Shown: piece by piece, positions 1 through 10,469 of the stretch
Position numbering within the stretch: position 1 is the first letter of the stretch
Layout of the letters: each line of letters begins with the position of its first letter
Assembly: GCA_025349905.2 (NCBI GenBank)
Contig: MU624587.1
Coordinates: 1 to 45,709, forward strand
From: Blastocladiella britannica
Lineage: Eukaryota > Blastocladiomycota > Blastocladiomycetes > Blastocladiales > Blastocladiaceae
Direction: 5' to 3'
Length of the DNA stretch: 45,709 bases
Program-made: the position numbers and the translations under genes
The notes under the pieces: generated by a model
What the model was told of the DNA's origin: nothing
Seen by the model: the letters and a program-made list of their open reading frames with translations, nothing else
Database searches by the model: none

Positions 1-2
1 TG

Positions 3-128
3 GCGGAAACGCCGACGGTGATGTTGCGCCGACTTGGTGCGGAGGCGATAGCGGTCGAGGCCAAGATCAGGGCCAATGCCAACGCGGCTGTGGTGGCCCC
101 GACTGAGGCGGCCGTGGTGACGCCGTAG
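3..128 (+). CDS. C-terminal end of an unidentified protein (partial)
   Basis: Frame 3 is open from the window edge to a TAG at 126-128 and encodes about 41 residues rich in Ala, Val and Glu, ending AAVVTP. Codon use is GC-rich like the neighbouring genes, and the sequence after the stop turns abruptly T-rich as expected for a 3' UTR. The family cannot be told from this much. It could also be intronic or chance coding, but frame 1 stops at once and frame 2 stops at the TGA near position 110. Confidence 0.4.
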   Translation, partial: AETPTVMLRRLGAEAIAVEAKIRANANAAVVAPTEAAVVTP

Positions 129-381
129 GGTTTTTTTCTTTTGTTCTCCCGTTTTTTTTGCTCTCGTTTTTTTTCCTTTCCTTTTACACCTAGGCAGTTT
201 CGTCTTCCCCCCCCTTCTTTTATCTGGGTTCACTCCCACCCTTTCTCGATTAGGCCTTTCCTTTTGGCGTGCCTGTTTAAGTGCAGGGTCGAGATCACGA
301 GTTTCCGCTTTTCCGGTGGATTCCGGTCTGGTTGAATCAGATGTGCACTTTATAACTATTTCAAAAGGAAAAAAAAAAAAA

Positions 382-1133
382 ATGGCAGGAAAAGGCGGCA
401 AAGCAGGCAAAAAGACCGTCGAGCCCACCTCGACCGCGACCAAGTCACGGTAAGTATATTCAAAGCACTCAATTCAGCCAATCGAGTACCCTGACAATTG
501 ATTTCCTCAGCTCGGCCAAGGCCGGCCTTCAGTTCCCGGTGGGTCGTCTGCACCGCATGCTGCGCAAGGGCAACTACGCAACACGTATTGGCGCCGGTAC
601 GTAAATTTTTTTTTTTTTTCAAGATCAAAAAGCGATAATCAATTGACACCCAAGGCACAATCAGGTGCACCCGTGTACTTGGCGTCGGTTCTCGAGTACC
701 TGTCGGCCGAGATTCTCGAACTGGCTGGAAACGCTGCCCGCGACAACAGTGCGTTCCTGTTATTATGGACCGATCAATTGAAAGGATCCACTGGTCTTAC
801 TTGACTCATCCGAGAATAGAGAAGACACGCATCATTCCGCGTCACCTCCAGGTCCATTTACACGTTTTCATCCTAGGATCGGAAAACGAGACCTAACCAC
901 CTTTTTGTATGTATACAGCTTGCGATCCGCAACGACGAGGAGCTCAACAAGCTCCTGGGCAATGTGACGATCGCTCAGGGCGGCGTGATCCCGCACATTG
1001 ACCCGGTGCTGATTACCAGTGCCAGTGGTCGCAAGACCAAGGATGGTATGCTTACTTAGGCTTGGATCGATCATAGTTTTTCTCAACTGTTATATTCACA
1101 GTGTCGGAGGCGGTCGAGTCGCAAGAGTACTGA
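382..1133 (+). CDS. H2A: Histone H2A with H2A.X-type SQEY tail
   Basis: Exons 382-449, 511-596, 665-748, 820-851, 919-1045 and 1102-1133 splice in phase to a 142-aa histone H2A. The fold signatures are all present: [25 protein letters not shown]-like turn, [27 protein letters not shown] region, [21 protein letters not shown] and the [10 protein letters not shown] docking segment. It ends in SQEY, the DNA-damage phosphorylation motif (SQ-E-aromatic) that in animals defines H2A.X and that fungal canonical H2A carries as SQE-hydrophobic. The protein packs with H2B in the nucleosome. The ATG follows an A-rich leader. A core histone gene with five introns is unusual, and the fourth donor is GTCCAT. 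No H2B neighbour lies in the window. A TATA-like TTTATAAC stands about 30 bp upstream of the ATG. Confidence 0.95.
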
Positions 1134-1209
1134 TACGATTTTTAATATTCAAACGAGTTTTTTTCCATTCATTCATTTATGGTTGGTGTTCCCCCCCCCC
1201 CCATGCTCG

Positions 1210-2085
1210 TCATTGTGAGTTGCCCCCGCCAAGCTGGTACCGCTCGCGCAAGAACGCCACCAGCCGCGCGTACGTTTCGTCGAGACTGTCGTTCACCAGC
1301 ACCAGATCATGTGCGCCGGGTTGCTGCGCGAACTCGATCTCGGCAGTGGCGGCCGCCAACCGATTTGCCAGTGCATCCTCGTTCTCAGTACCGCGGCCAC
1401 GCAACCGCGTCTCGAGCTCGGCGACCGACGGCGGCTGAATGAACACGTACCACGGGTGCAGCGCCGTCTTTTTCACCAGCTGGACGCCCTGCATGTCGAC
1501 TACATGTCAAGATGTGAGAGGATCCAATCGAAAAACAGAACAAAAAAAAAAAAAAAACGCACTGTCGAGCACACAGATCCTGCCCTGATCCACCACCTGG
1601 CGCACGCCCAGAACCGACGTCCCGTACAGGTTCTTTGCAAACTGCGCGTGCTCAATGAACGCGCCCTGAGCCACCAGCTGCTCGAACGCGTCGCGGGTCA
1701 CGAAATTGTAGTTGATGCCGTCGGTCTCGCCGGCGCGAGGGCCGCGGGTCGTGTCTATTTTTATTCCAAATCAATACACTAGCAATATATATGGTCATGA
1801 CCATTTAAAAAAATTAGTACGCGAAACCGAGAATCCGAAATCGGCCGGAAACTCCTTAAACAGCCGGGTCAGCAGCGTCGACTTGCCCGACCCCGAGGGG
1901 CCCGAGAGCACGAGCGGGCGCGTGTTGTCCCGCGCAATGGCCTGCTGGGGGGTGGTTGTGTTTGTCGGTGACATGTTGCTGTTGTTGCAGAATCGCGAAG
2001 TAGAAAAGACTCGCGTCACGACAACGACTCTGGTGAAGGTGGAAAGCGATGGCGATGCGAGTGCAGTAGCAGCACGGAGGAGCAT
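1210..2085 (-). CDS. GUK1: Guanylate kinase
   Basis: On the minus strand, exons 1821-2085, 1563-1754 and 1210-1499 join in phase. The product phosphorylates GMP/dGMP to GDP/dGDP with ATP. The P-loop GPSGSGKST is followed by [16 protein letters not shown], the GMP-binding region, then [28 protein letters not shown] and the lid RLRGRGTE. From the internal Met at 1974 the protein is 211 aa, close to the usual 190-210. From the Met at 2085 it gains 37 residues ([14 protein letters not shown] start, then RVFSTS) that look like an amphipathic mitochondrial presequence, and a still longer in-frame Met lies at 2136. Two forms, mitochondrial and cytosolic, are therefore possible by alternative start. 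Both introns carry an A/T homopolymer run. The gene is divergent from KAE1 with fewer than 80 bp between outer starts. Confidence 0.93.
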
Positions 2086-2161
2086 CTCTCCCTGACGAGC
2101 GCGAGGAGGATAGGATAGGATTCGAGAAGGGATCATCCCTTCTTCCCTTTAAATCAACAAA
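2086..2161. promoter_or_regulatory. Short shared promoter of GUK1 and KAE1
   Basis: Only 76 bp separate the outer GUK1 Met (minus strand) from the KAE1 ATG (plus strand), so both transcripts must be initiated from this segment or from inside the opposite 5' end. It contains a repeated GGATAGGATAGG-like stretch near 2110 and a CTTCCCTTTAAATC pyrimidine-rich tract just before KAE1. No clear TATA box is visible. Confidence 0.5.
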
Positions 2162-3509
2162 ATGCCGTACGCGCTTGGCCTCGAGGGCTCTGCTAACAAG
2201 ATCGGGGTCGGGATCATGTACCACTCGCCCGACGGCTCTGAGCAGCGCGTGCTCGCCAACGTCCGCGCCACCTACGTCACGCCCCCTGGGACCGGGTTCC
2301 AGCCCAAACACACGGCCGAGCACCACCGCCGCCAGATCCTGCCGCTCATCAAGCGTGCTCTGGCCGATGCCGGGCTCGCTCCGGCCGACCTGGACCTGAT
2401 TTCATACACCAAGGGTATTTTCTACGGCTTTATTTGACACTTGAACGACACTGACCTTTGTTTTATACAGGACCTGGTATGGGCCCACCGCTGCAGTCCG
2501 TGGCAGTGGTCGCGCGCACCCTGTCTCTACTGTGGAACAAGCCGCTGTACGGCGTGAACCACTGCATTGGCCGTACGTGTTCATGTCATATCACATACAT
2601 CCAGTAACATTCAAAACGAAAAAAAAAAAAAGATATCGAAATGGGCCGCCAGATCACCGGCGCCGACAACCCCGTGATCCTGTACGTGTCGGGCGGCAAC
2701 ACGCAGGTAATTGCGTACTCGGCCCAGTTTTACCGCATCTTTGGCGAAACCATCGACATGGCCGTGGGCAACTGTCTGGATCGGTTTGCGCGGCTCATCA
2801 AGCTGCCCAACGACCCAGCGCCAGGGTACAACATCGAGCAGTATGCGAAAAAGTGCGTTTTTTTGCCTTTGACGTTTTTTTTTTCAAGGGGGATTCTCTC
2901 ACGATCGTGTGCAAAAAAAAAAGAGGCACCAACTACATCGAGCTGCCATACACGGTCAAAGGCATGGACATGTCATTTTCCGGCATCCTGTCGTTCCTCG
3001 AACAGCTCGTGTCGCGGTCCACGATCGTTGATCTCGACGCCCCGGTCGATCCCGCAGCGCAACCAGAGGCGGCGGTGGATCTCCCAACAGCACCAAAAAC
3101 TCCCACCACCGGAACCGGAAAACGCGGTGGTGGCCGCCCCCCCAAGACCCCGAAATCCAAGCCCGTGCACACGATGCAGGACCTATGCTACTCGCTCCAA
3201 GAAACTGTATTTGCGATGCTAGTAGAAACCACCGAGCGGGCGCTCGCGCATGTGGGTGCCGACAGTGTTCTGATTGTGGGCGGAGTTGGGTGCAACCTGC
3301 GGCTGCAGGAAATGATGGCCGAAATGTGTGCGCAGCGCAGCGCCACCTGCCACAAGACCGATGAGCGGTTCTGCATTGACAATGGGATCATGATTGCGCA
3401 GGCGGGCCTGTGTATGGCGCGCGGGGGTGCGCGGCCGTTGCATTTGGACGAGACGACCGTCACGCAGCGGTACCGAACCGATGCTGTGTACGTGTCATGG
3501 CGAGATTGA
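2162..3509 (+). CDS. KAE1: tRNA N6-adenosine threonylcarbamoyltransferase Kae1/OSGEP
   Basis: Exons 2162-2414, 2471-2572, 2633-2852 and 2924-3509 splice in phase to 386 aa. Kae1 is the catalytic subunit of the KEOPS complex, moving threonylcarbamoyl onto A37 of ANN-decoding tRNAs. The ASKHA fold motifs are clear: [11 protein letters not shown] at the N-terminus, [10 protein letters not shown], the metal-binding HxxxH in NHCIGHIE, the nucleotide loop [32 protein letters not shown] and FCIDNG near the C-terminus. It is about 50 residues longer than human OSGEP (335 aa). Most of the excess is one inserted segment, roughly residues 216-262, which is Pro/Lys/Gly-rich and contains [12 protein letters not shown], an AT-hook-like stretch. 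No mitochondrial presequence is visible, so this is the cytosolic/nuclear enzyme, not Qri7. It converges on the SNF2 gene with 15 bp between stops. Confidence 0.95.
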
Positions 3510-3524
3510 ATTGATATTTATTGT

Positions 3525-6500
3525 TTACTGGCGCTTGCCACCTTGGTCTTTAGTGCGGAGCCTTCTCTTGGTCCGCGCTGGTTTGGGGACGGCGCCTTGC
3601 TGCTGCTCGGAGGAGGAGGTAGTGGGCGATGGGGATCCCGATCGCAGTGGACCGCTACCACATTCTCCTCCACCAGATGATGCTGTCACCACCGCCGTCG
3701 TCGTGGCGCCAGTAGTGGCAGTCATGGCCGCGATCGTGGAACTGCGCCGCATGCGTTTCGGAGCTGGGGCAACGTCTCCAGCCGCAGACAAGGAAGGAAG
3801 CTGCGTCAATGGCGGTGGAGGCGCACCCGATCGCGGCGTGCCGCCGCCAAGGAAGCCGGCGCTCACCGTCCGCTTGCGTTTGACTGGCAATGGTACAGCC
3901 GTCGATCCTCCCAAACTGATCAGGCCTGGCGACGGCACGGGCGGAAGCAATCCGATCGTGCGGTGTCCGGTCGGGTGCCAAGGTGTTTTCCGGGACGCGG
4001 CGGCGGGGATCGGTTCAGGCAGGGTGCGGGCAGTGCCAGGAGGATGTGGCGCAGGCAGCCTTGCAGGTCCACCACCACCGCCACCGCTGCTGCTACTGCC
4101 GAGTGGAGATGAAGACAATTGGCTCCCACCCTCGACGGCCCGCTTGGTCCTGTTTTTGCCGGCAGCAGCGGCGGATTTTGAGTTGTCGTCGGCGTCGCTG
4201 TCCGTGGTCGGATAGGTCAAATCGATCTGATCCACCGCGGGAGACGCGAGAGTAGCCAGGGACGTCGCGGAAGGGTGCGCTATCATCGACTTTCCGAACG
4301 CGGACGGATTGTGGGTGACGATCTGCGGCATACCAGCTGGTCGCGGCGGCGGGGGCGGCGCGAGAATGGTGGATCCGGTGGCAAAGGCGGGTTGGGACCG
4401 CTCCCCTCTGGATGGCGGATGCTGCGGCGCCAGCTCCTCTAGTCCTTGGGTGATCTTGTTCAGCTGACGATGGCCCTGCTGCCTTGGGTGGAACGCGTTT
4501 CTGGAAATGGTTTTTGTGAGTTTGGAAAATAGAGAAATGGTGAGGACATGAACGGGTGCGCACCGCCCAACCAAGTCGGAAAGGTGCTGCCTCGTTGAAT
4601 TGCCTACGTGATCCATAACAAAGGATTGGTCCGAGGTACTGGTGAATAATATAAATAGATATAAAGCGCACCCCTCGGTTGAAATGGCGCCGGCGCAGCA
4701 GATGTTGGCGGAGCCAGGAAATAGGAGGACGCAAGAGGATTGCGAATCACTAAGGGCATGGCCATGGCATCCACCTCCGAGGCGCGGCGTGGAATGGCCA
4801 AATGCGCATCCGTGGCGGCGGCGTCCCCAGGCCCAGCAACCAGGGGCACGACCGCAGCAGCAGCAATAGGAGGAAGAGGAAGAGGAGACTCGGAAACTGC
4901 CAGTGGTAAGGGCGCGGCCATCTCGGAGCTTGGCCTCCTCCACCCACCTCCCGAAAAATCGTCGAGAACACTCGCCGCCTGTTCAGCCGTCAACGGCTTT
5001 GCGTCCAGCGTGGGCGGGTGATAGTCCCGTCCAGGGCCTTCCGGGTTAGGCATCGTTTGCTCGGAAAAGACGGTGTCGCGTTGGGCTACCGCCAGGTGCT
5101 GCTGGACCTCGGCCGCAGTCTCGGCGTCCTCCTCGTCCAACAAGTCGTACTGCGCATGCGCAATCTGCTTACTCCGTAACAGCATGCGCTGGTTATCGGC
5201 GCGCTCGCGAATGTGTTTGCGCAACGCCGGCGAGAGCTCTTCAGGCTGCGGCGGAAAGTATGCGCTCTTGTGGTCCAGCCCGACAATCAGCGGCTGGTCG
5301 CGGCATACCTGGGTCAGCACCGGGTCGGAAGACATGTCGACTCCCTCCAGGTTCACCCGCGGCAGGTGCAGCGACACGCGGGCCTCGATGGCTACTTGCT
5401 TGAACGCCTCGAGAATCGCTTTTCGGCTCACCTCCGACTTAAGGTTCTCGGCATCGAGCGCTTGGCGGGCGAGGAGCTGCTTTTGCACCTGCGCTTTGAA
5501 GAGGCCCTCCTCTACCGTGTCCTCCGCAATGAAGCGGTACACGTGCACCGGACGCGTTTGGCCCATTCGGTAGGCGCGGCCGATCGCTTGTTCCTCGTGG
5601 ACGGGGTTCCATCCATTGTCGAAAATAATGACGCGCGACGCCGCCGTCAGATTAATACCGGTGCTCCCGGCCGCTTTATATAGTGTTTGTCAGTCAGGTC
5701 TATTCAACAACATCAACATAATAAAAAAAAGAGTACGGACTGGTTGAAATCAGAAAAAGGGCAATGGACGGGTCTGAGTTAAAGCTCCGGATGGCTTCGT
5801 CCCGTTTCTCGGCATTGAGCCTCCCAGTCAGGGCGCGATACACGATATTGTGCTCGTCGAGTTTGGCGGCAAGGAAATCCAGCACCAGAACAAACTTGGA
5901 AAACACGAGCGTCTTTTCGCCAAGAGCAAATGCGCCTTGCACCAGCGACAAGAGCGCCTCGACTTTCGCCGAGTGCACGGAGGCCTCTGGATCAGTGTAC
6001 TTGGCCATGATCGAGTTCATCCACACCGCCCTGCTTGCAAGTGTCGAGTCGGATGGGGCGGGAATGGGTTCCGGACCGCCCGTCATCACGGATCGCTGCT
6101 GGTTCGCCGCAGAGTTGGGTCCAAAGAGACTTTGGATCGCGGCGTCGTCGTCGCTGTCGTCGTCGTCGAGCAGTGACATGTCAATCACCTCGTTGTGGCC
6201 ACCACCACGGCTGGCCAGCTGGGCCTGTGGGTGCGCTGGGCCGTGGCCGACGGGCGGGCTGCCTTCTAACGGCGTGTCAGCGATGGTCAACTGGTGCTTT
6301 TGGCTTTCGTTGTGCCACCAAATGCAAGGGTGGGCGAAAATCTGGGCACATGCCACCACGAGCGACAAGTGGTTCGCTCGCTCGCTCACACCGCCCGCAT
6401 ACGTCCAAACGCCCGTGAGAAATTCGCGCTGCATGGGTGTCAGGTCGAATCGGACCACGTTTTCTCTGGAGCCGTTGTGTGGCATCAGTATTCTTGGTCA

Positions 6501-9500
6501 ATCTCATCAAGAAAAATTGAAAAAAAAAAAAAAAGGACTAACGCACGTTAGGACGACGCCAGAGACTTCACTCAGCTCCTTGACAAGAACCTTGAAGTTG
6601 ACGCGCGATACGAATTCATCGAGCAGCCGCGCGAGCAACGCAAACGCCTTGGCACCCCGCTTTCGCACTTGCCGGGTCGCGTCCGAGTTCAAACTGGCCA
6701 TGATCGGGCCTTTGATTCGCTTAAACTCGCTGGGGTTGCCGAGGTAACCCGGAGCAACGATATCGGACAGGGTATAGTACTCCTCTGCAGTTTTCTCGTG
6801 CGTCAGTTTCCGTGTTTAGTTATTCCCAAAGGGCAGGTAACAAATCAAAAATCAAGATCGTACCCAGGTTATTTTGGAGAGGAGTTCCCGTTAGGGCTGG
6901 CAAGTTTTTTTTTTACACAGTCAGCGGTGCTCAACAGAGCACGAAAGAAAAAGAGAAAGCACAAACCAATCCGTGCCGCATTCTCGTGCAACCCGCTCTT
7001 GATCACGGTCGCAAGGATCGTGTCGGGATTCTTGATCGTGTGCGCCTGTAACTCATTGATTAATCTTCCGTTCGCAATTCAAAAAAATTCAAAAATGGCG
7101 ACATACCTCATCAAACACCACAATGGACGCGCTGCTGATCGTCATGGCCTTCATCTCGGCGCACAAACGCTCTTCCTCCGCCGTAGGAGCCCTCTTGGCG
7201 GTGGTCCGGGTCTGGAGAGTGACACAAAACATGCCATACGATGCCACCAGAATGCCGCCCGTCTCGTGCCACTTGCGCACACAGTCGTGTCGAGCCGTCA
7301 GATTCGCATGATCAAACTTGTACACGTGGAAATCGGACTTTGCTTGCTGTTTTGCTGGGATCCACTTGTGGACCTCGTCAATCCAGTTGGTCACTGTGCA
7401 TGCATACGTGTTATGTCTGCAGAAAACGAAAGGGCAAAAAAACATACCAACGGATTTCGGGCAGAGAACAATGACCCGGCGGGTCCGCATCTGGCTCGAA
7501 AATTTGTGCGGGAAAACCTGCATCGCGCGGAACGTGCAGTAGAGGAACGCGATCACCTGCAGCGTTTTACCAACCCCCATTTGATGCGCCAAAATGGCGC
7601 CTCCGCCGTCCTTGTGAATGCGTTGCCAAAGGAACCGCACACCTTCGAGCTGGTGCGGCTTGAGGATGCCGGCGAGGAGGGCCGGAATCCGGATCGGCGG
7701 CGAGGTTGAGCCATCCAGGACAAACTGTTTATTCATTTCATCAACCTTGTCAGTCACCCTGCACGCCAGTCTCCTTCTTTTGAGTAGAAGAAAAAAAAAA
7801 ATACATACAGCAGGGTCCCTGGACTCGTCGTCAGAACTCGACTCTGAATCGGAAATGAGAATGGGTTCGGTCGATGGCAAGTTCACCTTCGGACTGCTCA
7901 CAGCCCCCTGGATCGCCTTGTTTCCAGGCGACGTCTGCATGGGTCGGGGTGCGCCACTACCAATGCTATTGCCGCTACTGCTGCCGGCCCCTGTAGCAGC
8001 AGCGCTACCACCACCACCACCACTACCCGCAGTCGCTTTGGCGGCCTTTACGGCAGCCTTTTCCTGCTTGAGGGCGGCTTCGGCGCTGTCAAACGACTCG
8101 ATGGCCGCCCACATGGCCTCGACCGTTTCGGTCCAAGCCTCCTTGCGCAGTAGCCGGAAGGTTGTGAGAGGGTCGACGCGAAGCGCGTGCCGCACCTGTT
8201 TGCGCGACTTGCTGGATGCACGCTCGGTCAGTCGTTGAATGCTCATTTGATGGGCAGCATGGAGGGCAAGGTACGCCTGCAAGTTGGTTGGGGGCAAGGA
8301 TCCGCTCGGCGCCGCAGCAAGCGCGGCCATGGTCTTGTCAACATCGGCGAGAAGTGCAACCTGGGCTTTCGCGGATTCTGCCGGCTGCTCCAGCAGTACG
8401 CGTAAAGTGCGGATCAGTTGCCGCTGGCGGCTGTCGGCCTCGACCACCAGCGACGGCGACATGTACGGGTCGGCGGTTTGAGATCCACCCACGTCGTCGG
8501 GGACAATAAAATTGCTGTCGCTTAGCACCGACTTGGTATCGTCGTCGTGGTCGTCCTCCTCGTCCTTGTCGTTGCCGTCAGAGTTCTTGGTGGTGCTGGT
8601 GTCTTCGCCATCACCGTCGTCATTGTCGCCCACATCGCTCCATTCATCGACCGAGTCGATCGCGTCGCTCGCGTCCGACGACTCGGAATCCCCCACTGGC
8701 CGCATTGGACCTTCGAGCCGGGCAATCCCACGCGCCCACTCGTCCAGCAATGGGTCTAGGGCCGCTTGATACTGCTCCAGGTCCTTCCAGGTGGCGCATC
8801 GCTCAATGACTTTATCCATTAAGCGTGGGAGATCGGTTTGCGCAATGGCGCGGATGCGGTGCTCGAGCCGCATTCTCCCCGAAGCCGACGACGGTGCGGC
8901 GCACGTCCAGCGGTATTGCTCCACCAGCGCTAGCCGGCGTGCATCCACGTGCTGCTTGAGCCGTTCCAGTGCGTCCCGCGGCGTAAATGGAACCGCAAAA
9001 GGATCCTCCACTACCGCTGGCTCTGGCATCGATCCGGGGAGGGGCGGGACAGGCGTGGGCAGTGCCGCAATAGCATCAGTGGCACTGGCGAGTTCGGTGG
9101 TTTGGAGAGGCGGGACGGGCGATCCCAATCGAGAAGGGGGCGCGTTGAACGACTCGGTGTTGGACAAGGTCTGAATATCGAGCATTCCGGCGTGGCCATC
9201 CGCGACGAGATCGGGGTTATCGAGCATGGCCCGGGCCGCAATGCCCTCAATCCGGGTATGCAGGCGTGCCACGACGTCGGAAAGGTCCGGGGGAGCACCT
9301 CCGTGATGATCGGTGTTGTCATCCACGTCCATGGCATCGTCGGCGTCATCGTCGGCGCTGTCATTGTCGTCTGTGTTGGCGGCAGCAGCGATGGCATGGT
9401 TCCGAACACCGCTGAACCGAAGCGGCACGAGAGCGCGTAAGCCACCACCGCCAATCGGTTGGGCCTGGTCGCTGTCCAGTATCCCATTTATAGGGTCCAT

Positions 9501-10295
9501 TCCGTCGTCCGCATCATGGCCGTCGTCATCAAGATCAAGCTCAAAAATTCCCTGCCTCTCCATCTCAGATGCCAGGTCGAGAATGCGGTCCACGGCCGGC
9601 AGAACCGCCTCTCCAATCATGATCGAGTCGGCAATGGCCTCGCGCGTGCCGTCCATAGCAATAAAGAACCGCCGAACATTGCGTCGGGCCAAGTTTGCGG
9701 CATACGGCTCGATGCGGCGCGCCACGTGCCCGCACGACGGCGCCGCGGGGAGGTACAGGTGCAGGAGCTGCGCCGCCATCGGTAGGTTTGCATCGAGTGG
9801 CTCGTCGCCGTCGGTCAACGTGGTAATCACCAGCCCGGCCCGTGATGGCGGCAAGTCGAGGGCGGCGGCAGCAAGTCGATCCAGACCATGGCCAGTTCTC
9901 GGCGGTAGTCGCCTCGAGAACTGCGGGCGACGAAGGGTCGCAGCAGGCACAGGAGGTGACGATGGTGCCAGATCGCGGCGGGTCTGTCGTTCCAGGAGCG
10001 GCGATGCGCCAAGCGTGGTCAGGTCGCGGTCGAGTGCGCCGCACCGTGCATCGAGGGCACCGTCTGGCGTGACCCAGGTGGTGCGGACGGGATCGCGGGC
10101 GGTGGGGCCGGCGGCGGGCCAGGAGACAAGGGCGGCACCGGGTCGAGAGCCAAGGTACCGCAAGGCAACACGCTGGCTGGGAGGGAACTCGGAGGCCAGC
10201 GGCGCACGCGCACCTGGCAGGTGGAGCGTGATCAGCGCCAGCAGGTACGGGTCCAGGTCGTCGTTGTTGTTCGCGGGTATTGCTGGTGCCATCAT
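3525..10295 (-). CDS. SNF2-family ATPase, ATRX/ARIP4-like
   Basis: Nine minus-strand exons (7809-10295, 7448-7745, 7107-7393, 6967-7045, 6864-6896, 6547-6784, 5741-6492, 4608-5673, 3525-4500) close the frame to about 2071 aa. The first ~829 residues are acidic and low-complexity with few motifs. The DNA translocase core starts near residue 855 (ILKPHQLEGVRFLW), with Walker A HQMGVGKT near 885, motif II DEAH split by an intron between E and A (1024/1025), motif III ALTGTPLQNN, then NVVRFDLTPMQREF, KTLVFSKF, a TAGSTGINL step and motif VI QAIGRAYRMGQTRPV near 1425. The tail is Pro/Ser/Gly-rich with basic KRKR and KRMRR clusters, likely nuclear signals. The ILAHxMGxGKT spelling and the acidic loop between lobes fit the ATRX/RAD54L2 branch of SNF2 proteins, which remodel or move along chromatin. 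No ADD or PHD finger was seen. The last intron and the 7746-7808 intron are the least certain. Confidence 0.87.
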
Positions 10296-10469
10296 TTTAA
10301 GATGGTGAATTGCAAGCGAAATAGCTGATGAATGAACGAGGGATCGCCTGTCGCACGACTTCCTCCCCCCTTCCCTCGACCTGCGACACGGATCCAATTA
10401 GTATTTATAATAGACTATCAATTATACCCCTTATTTACCAGCAATTCATTAAACCAAAGGAAAAGACAC
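10296..10469. promoter_or_regulatory. Divergent promoter between SNF2 gene and 7TM gene
   Basis: This 174-bp spacer separates two outward-facing starts. On the plus strand TAGTATTTATAATAGA around 10400 is TATA-like and sits about 70 bp before the 7TM start, followed by an A/T-rich leader with AAAAGACAC just before the ATG. Nothing else distinctive is visible. Confidence 0.45.

Noticed and set aside
1191..1202. C12 run and G10 run (30370-30379) as special structures
   Set aside because: Single homopolymers, one in a 3' UTR and one in an intron; no repeated G-tract spacing that would support a quadruplex.
7746..7808. Uninterrupted SNF2 reading frame through poly-T at 7789-7801
   Set aside because: The frame is open, but GTATGT, poly-T, a CTGAC branch-like site and an in-phase AG mark a normal 63-nt intron; the encoded run of Phe/Leu/Lys/Arg is implausible.
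9313..10308. Plus-strand 331-codon open frame opposite the SNF2 N-terminus
   Set aside because: Ser/Arg-rich shadow of the acidic low-complexity exon on the other strand; no motif and no start context.
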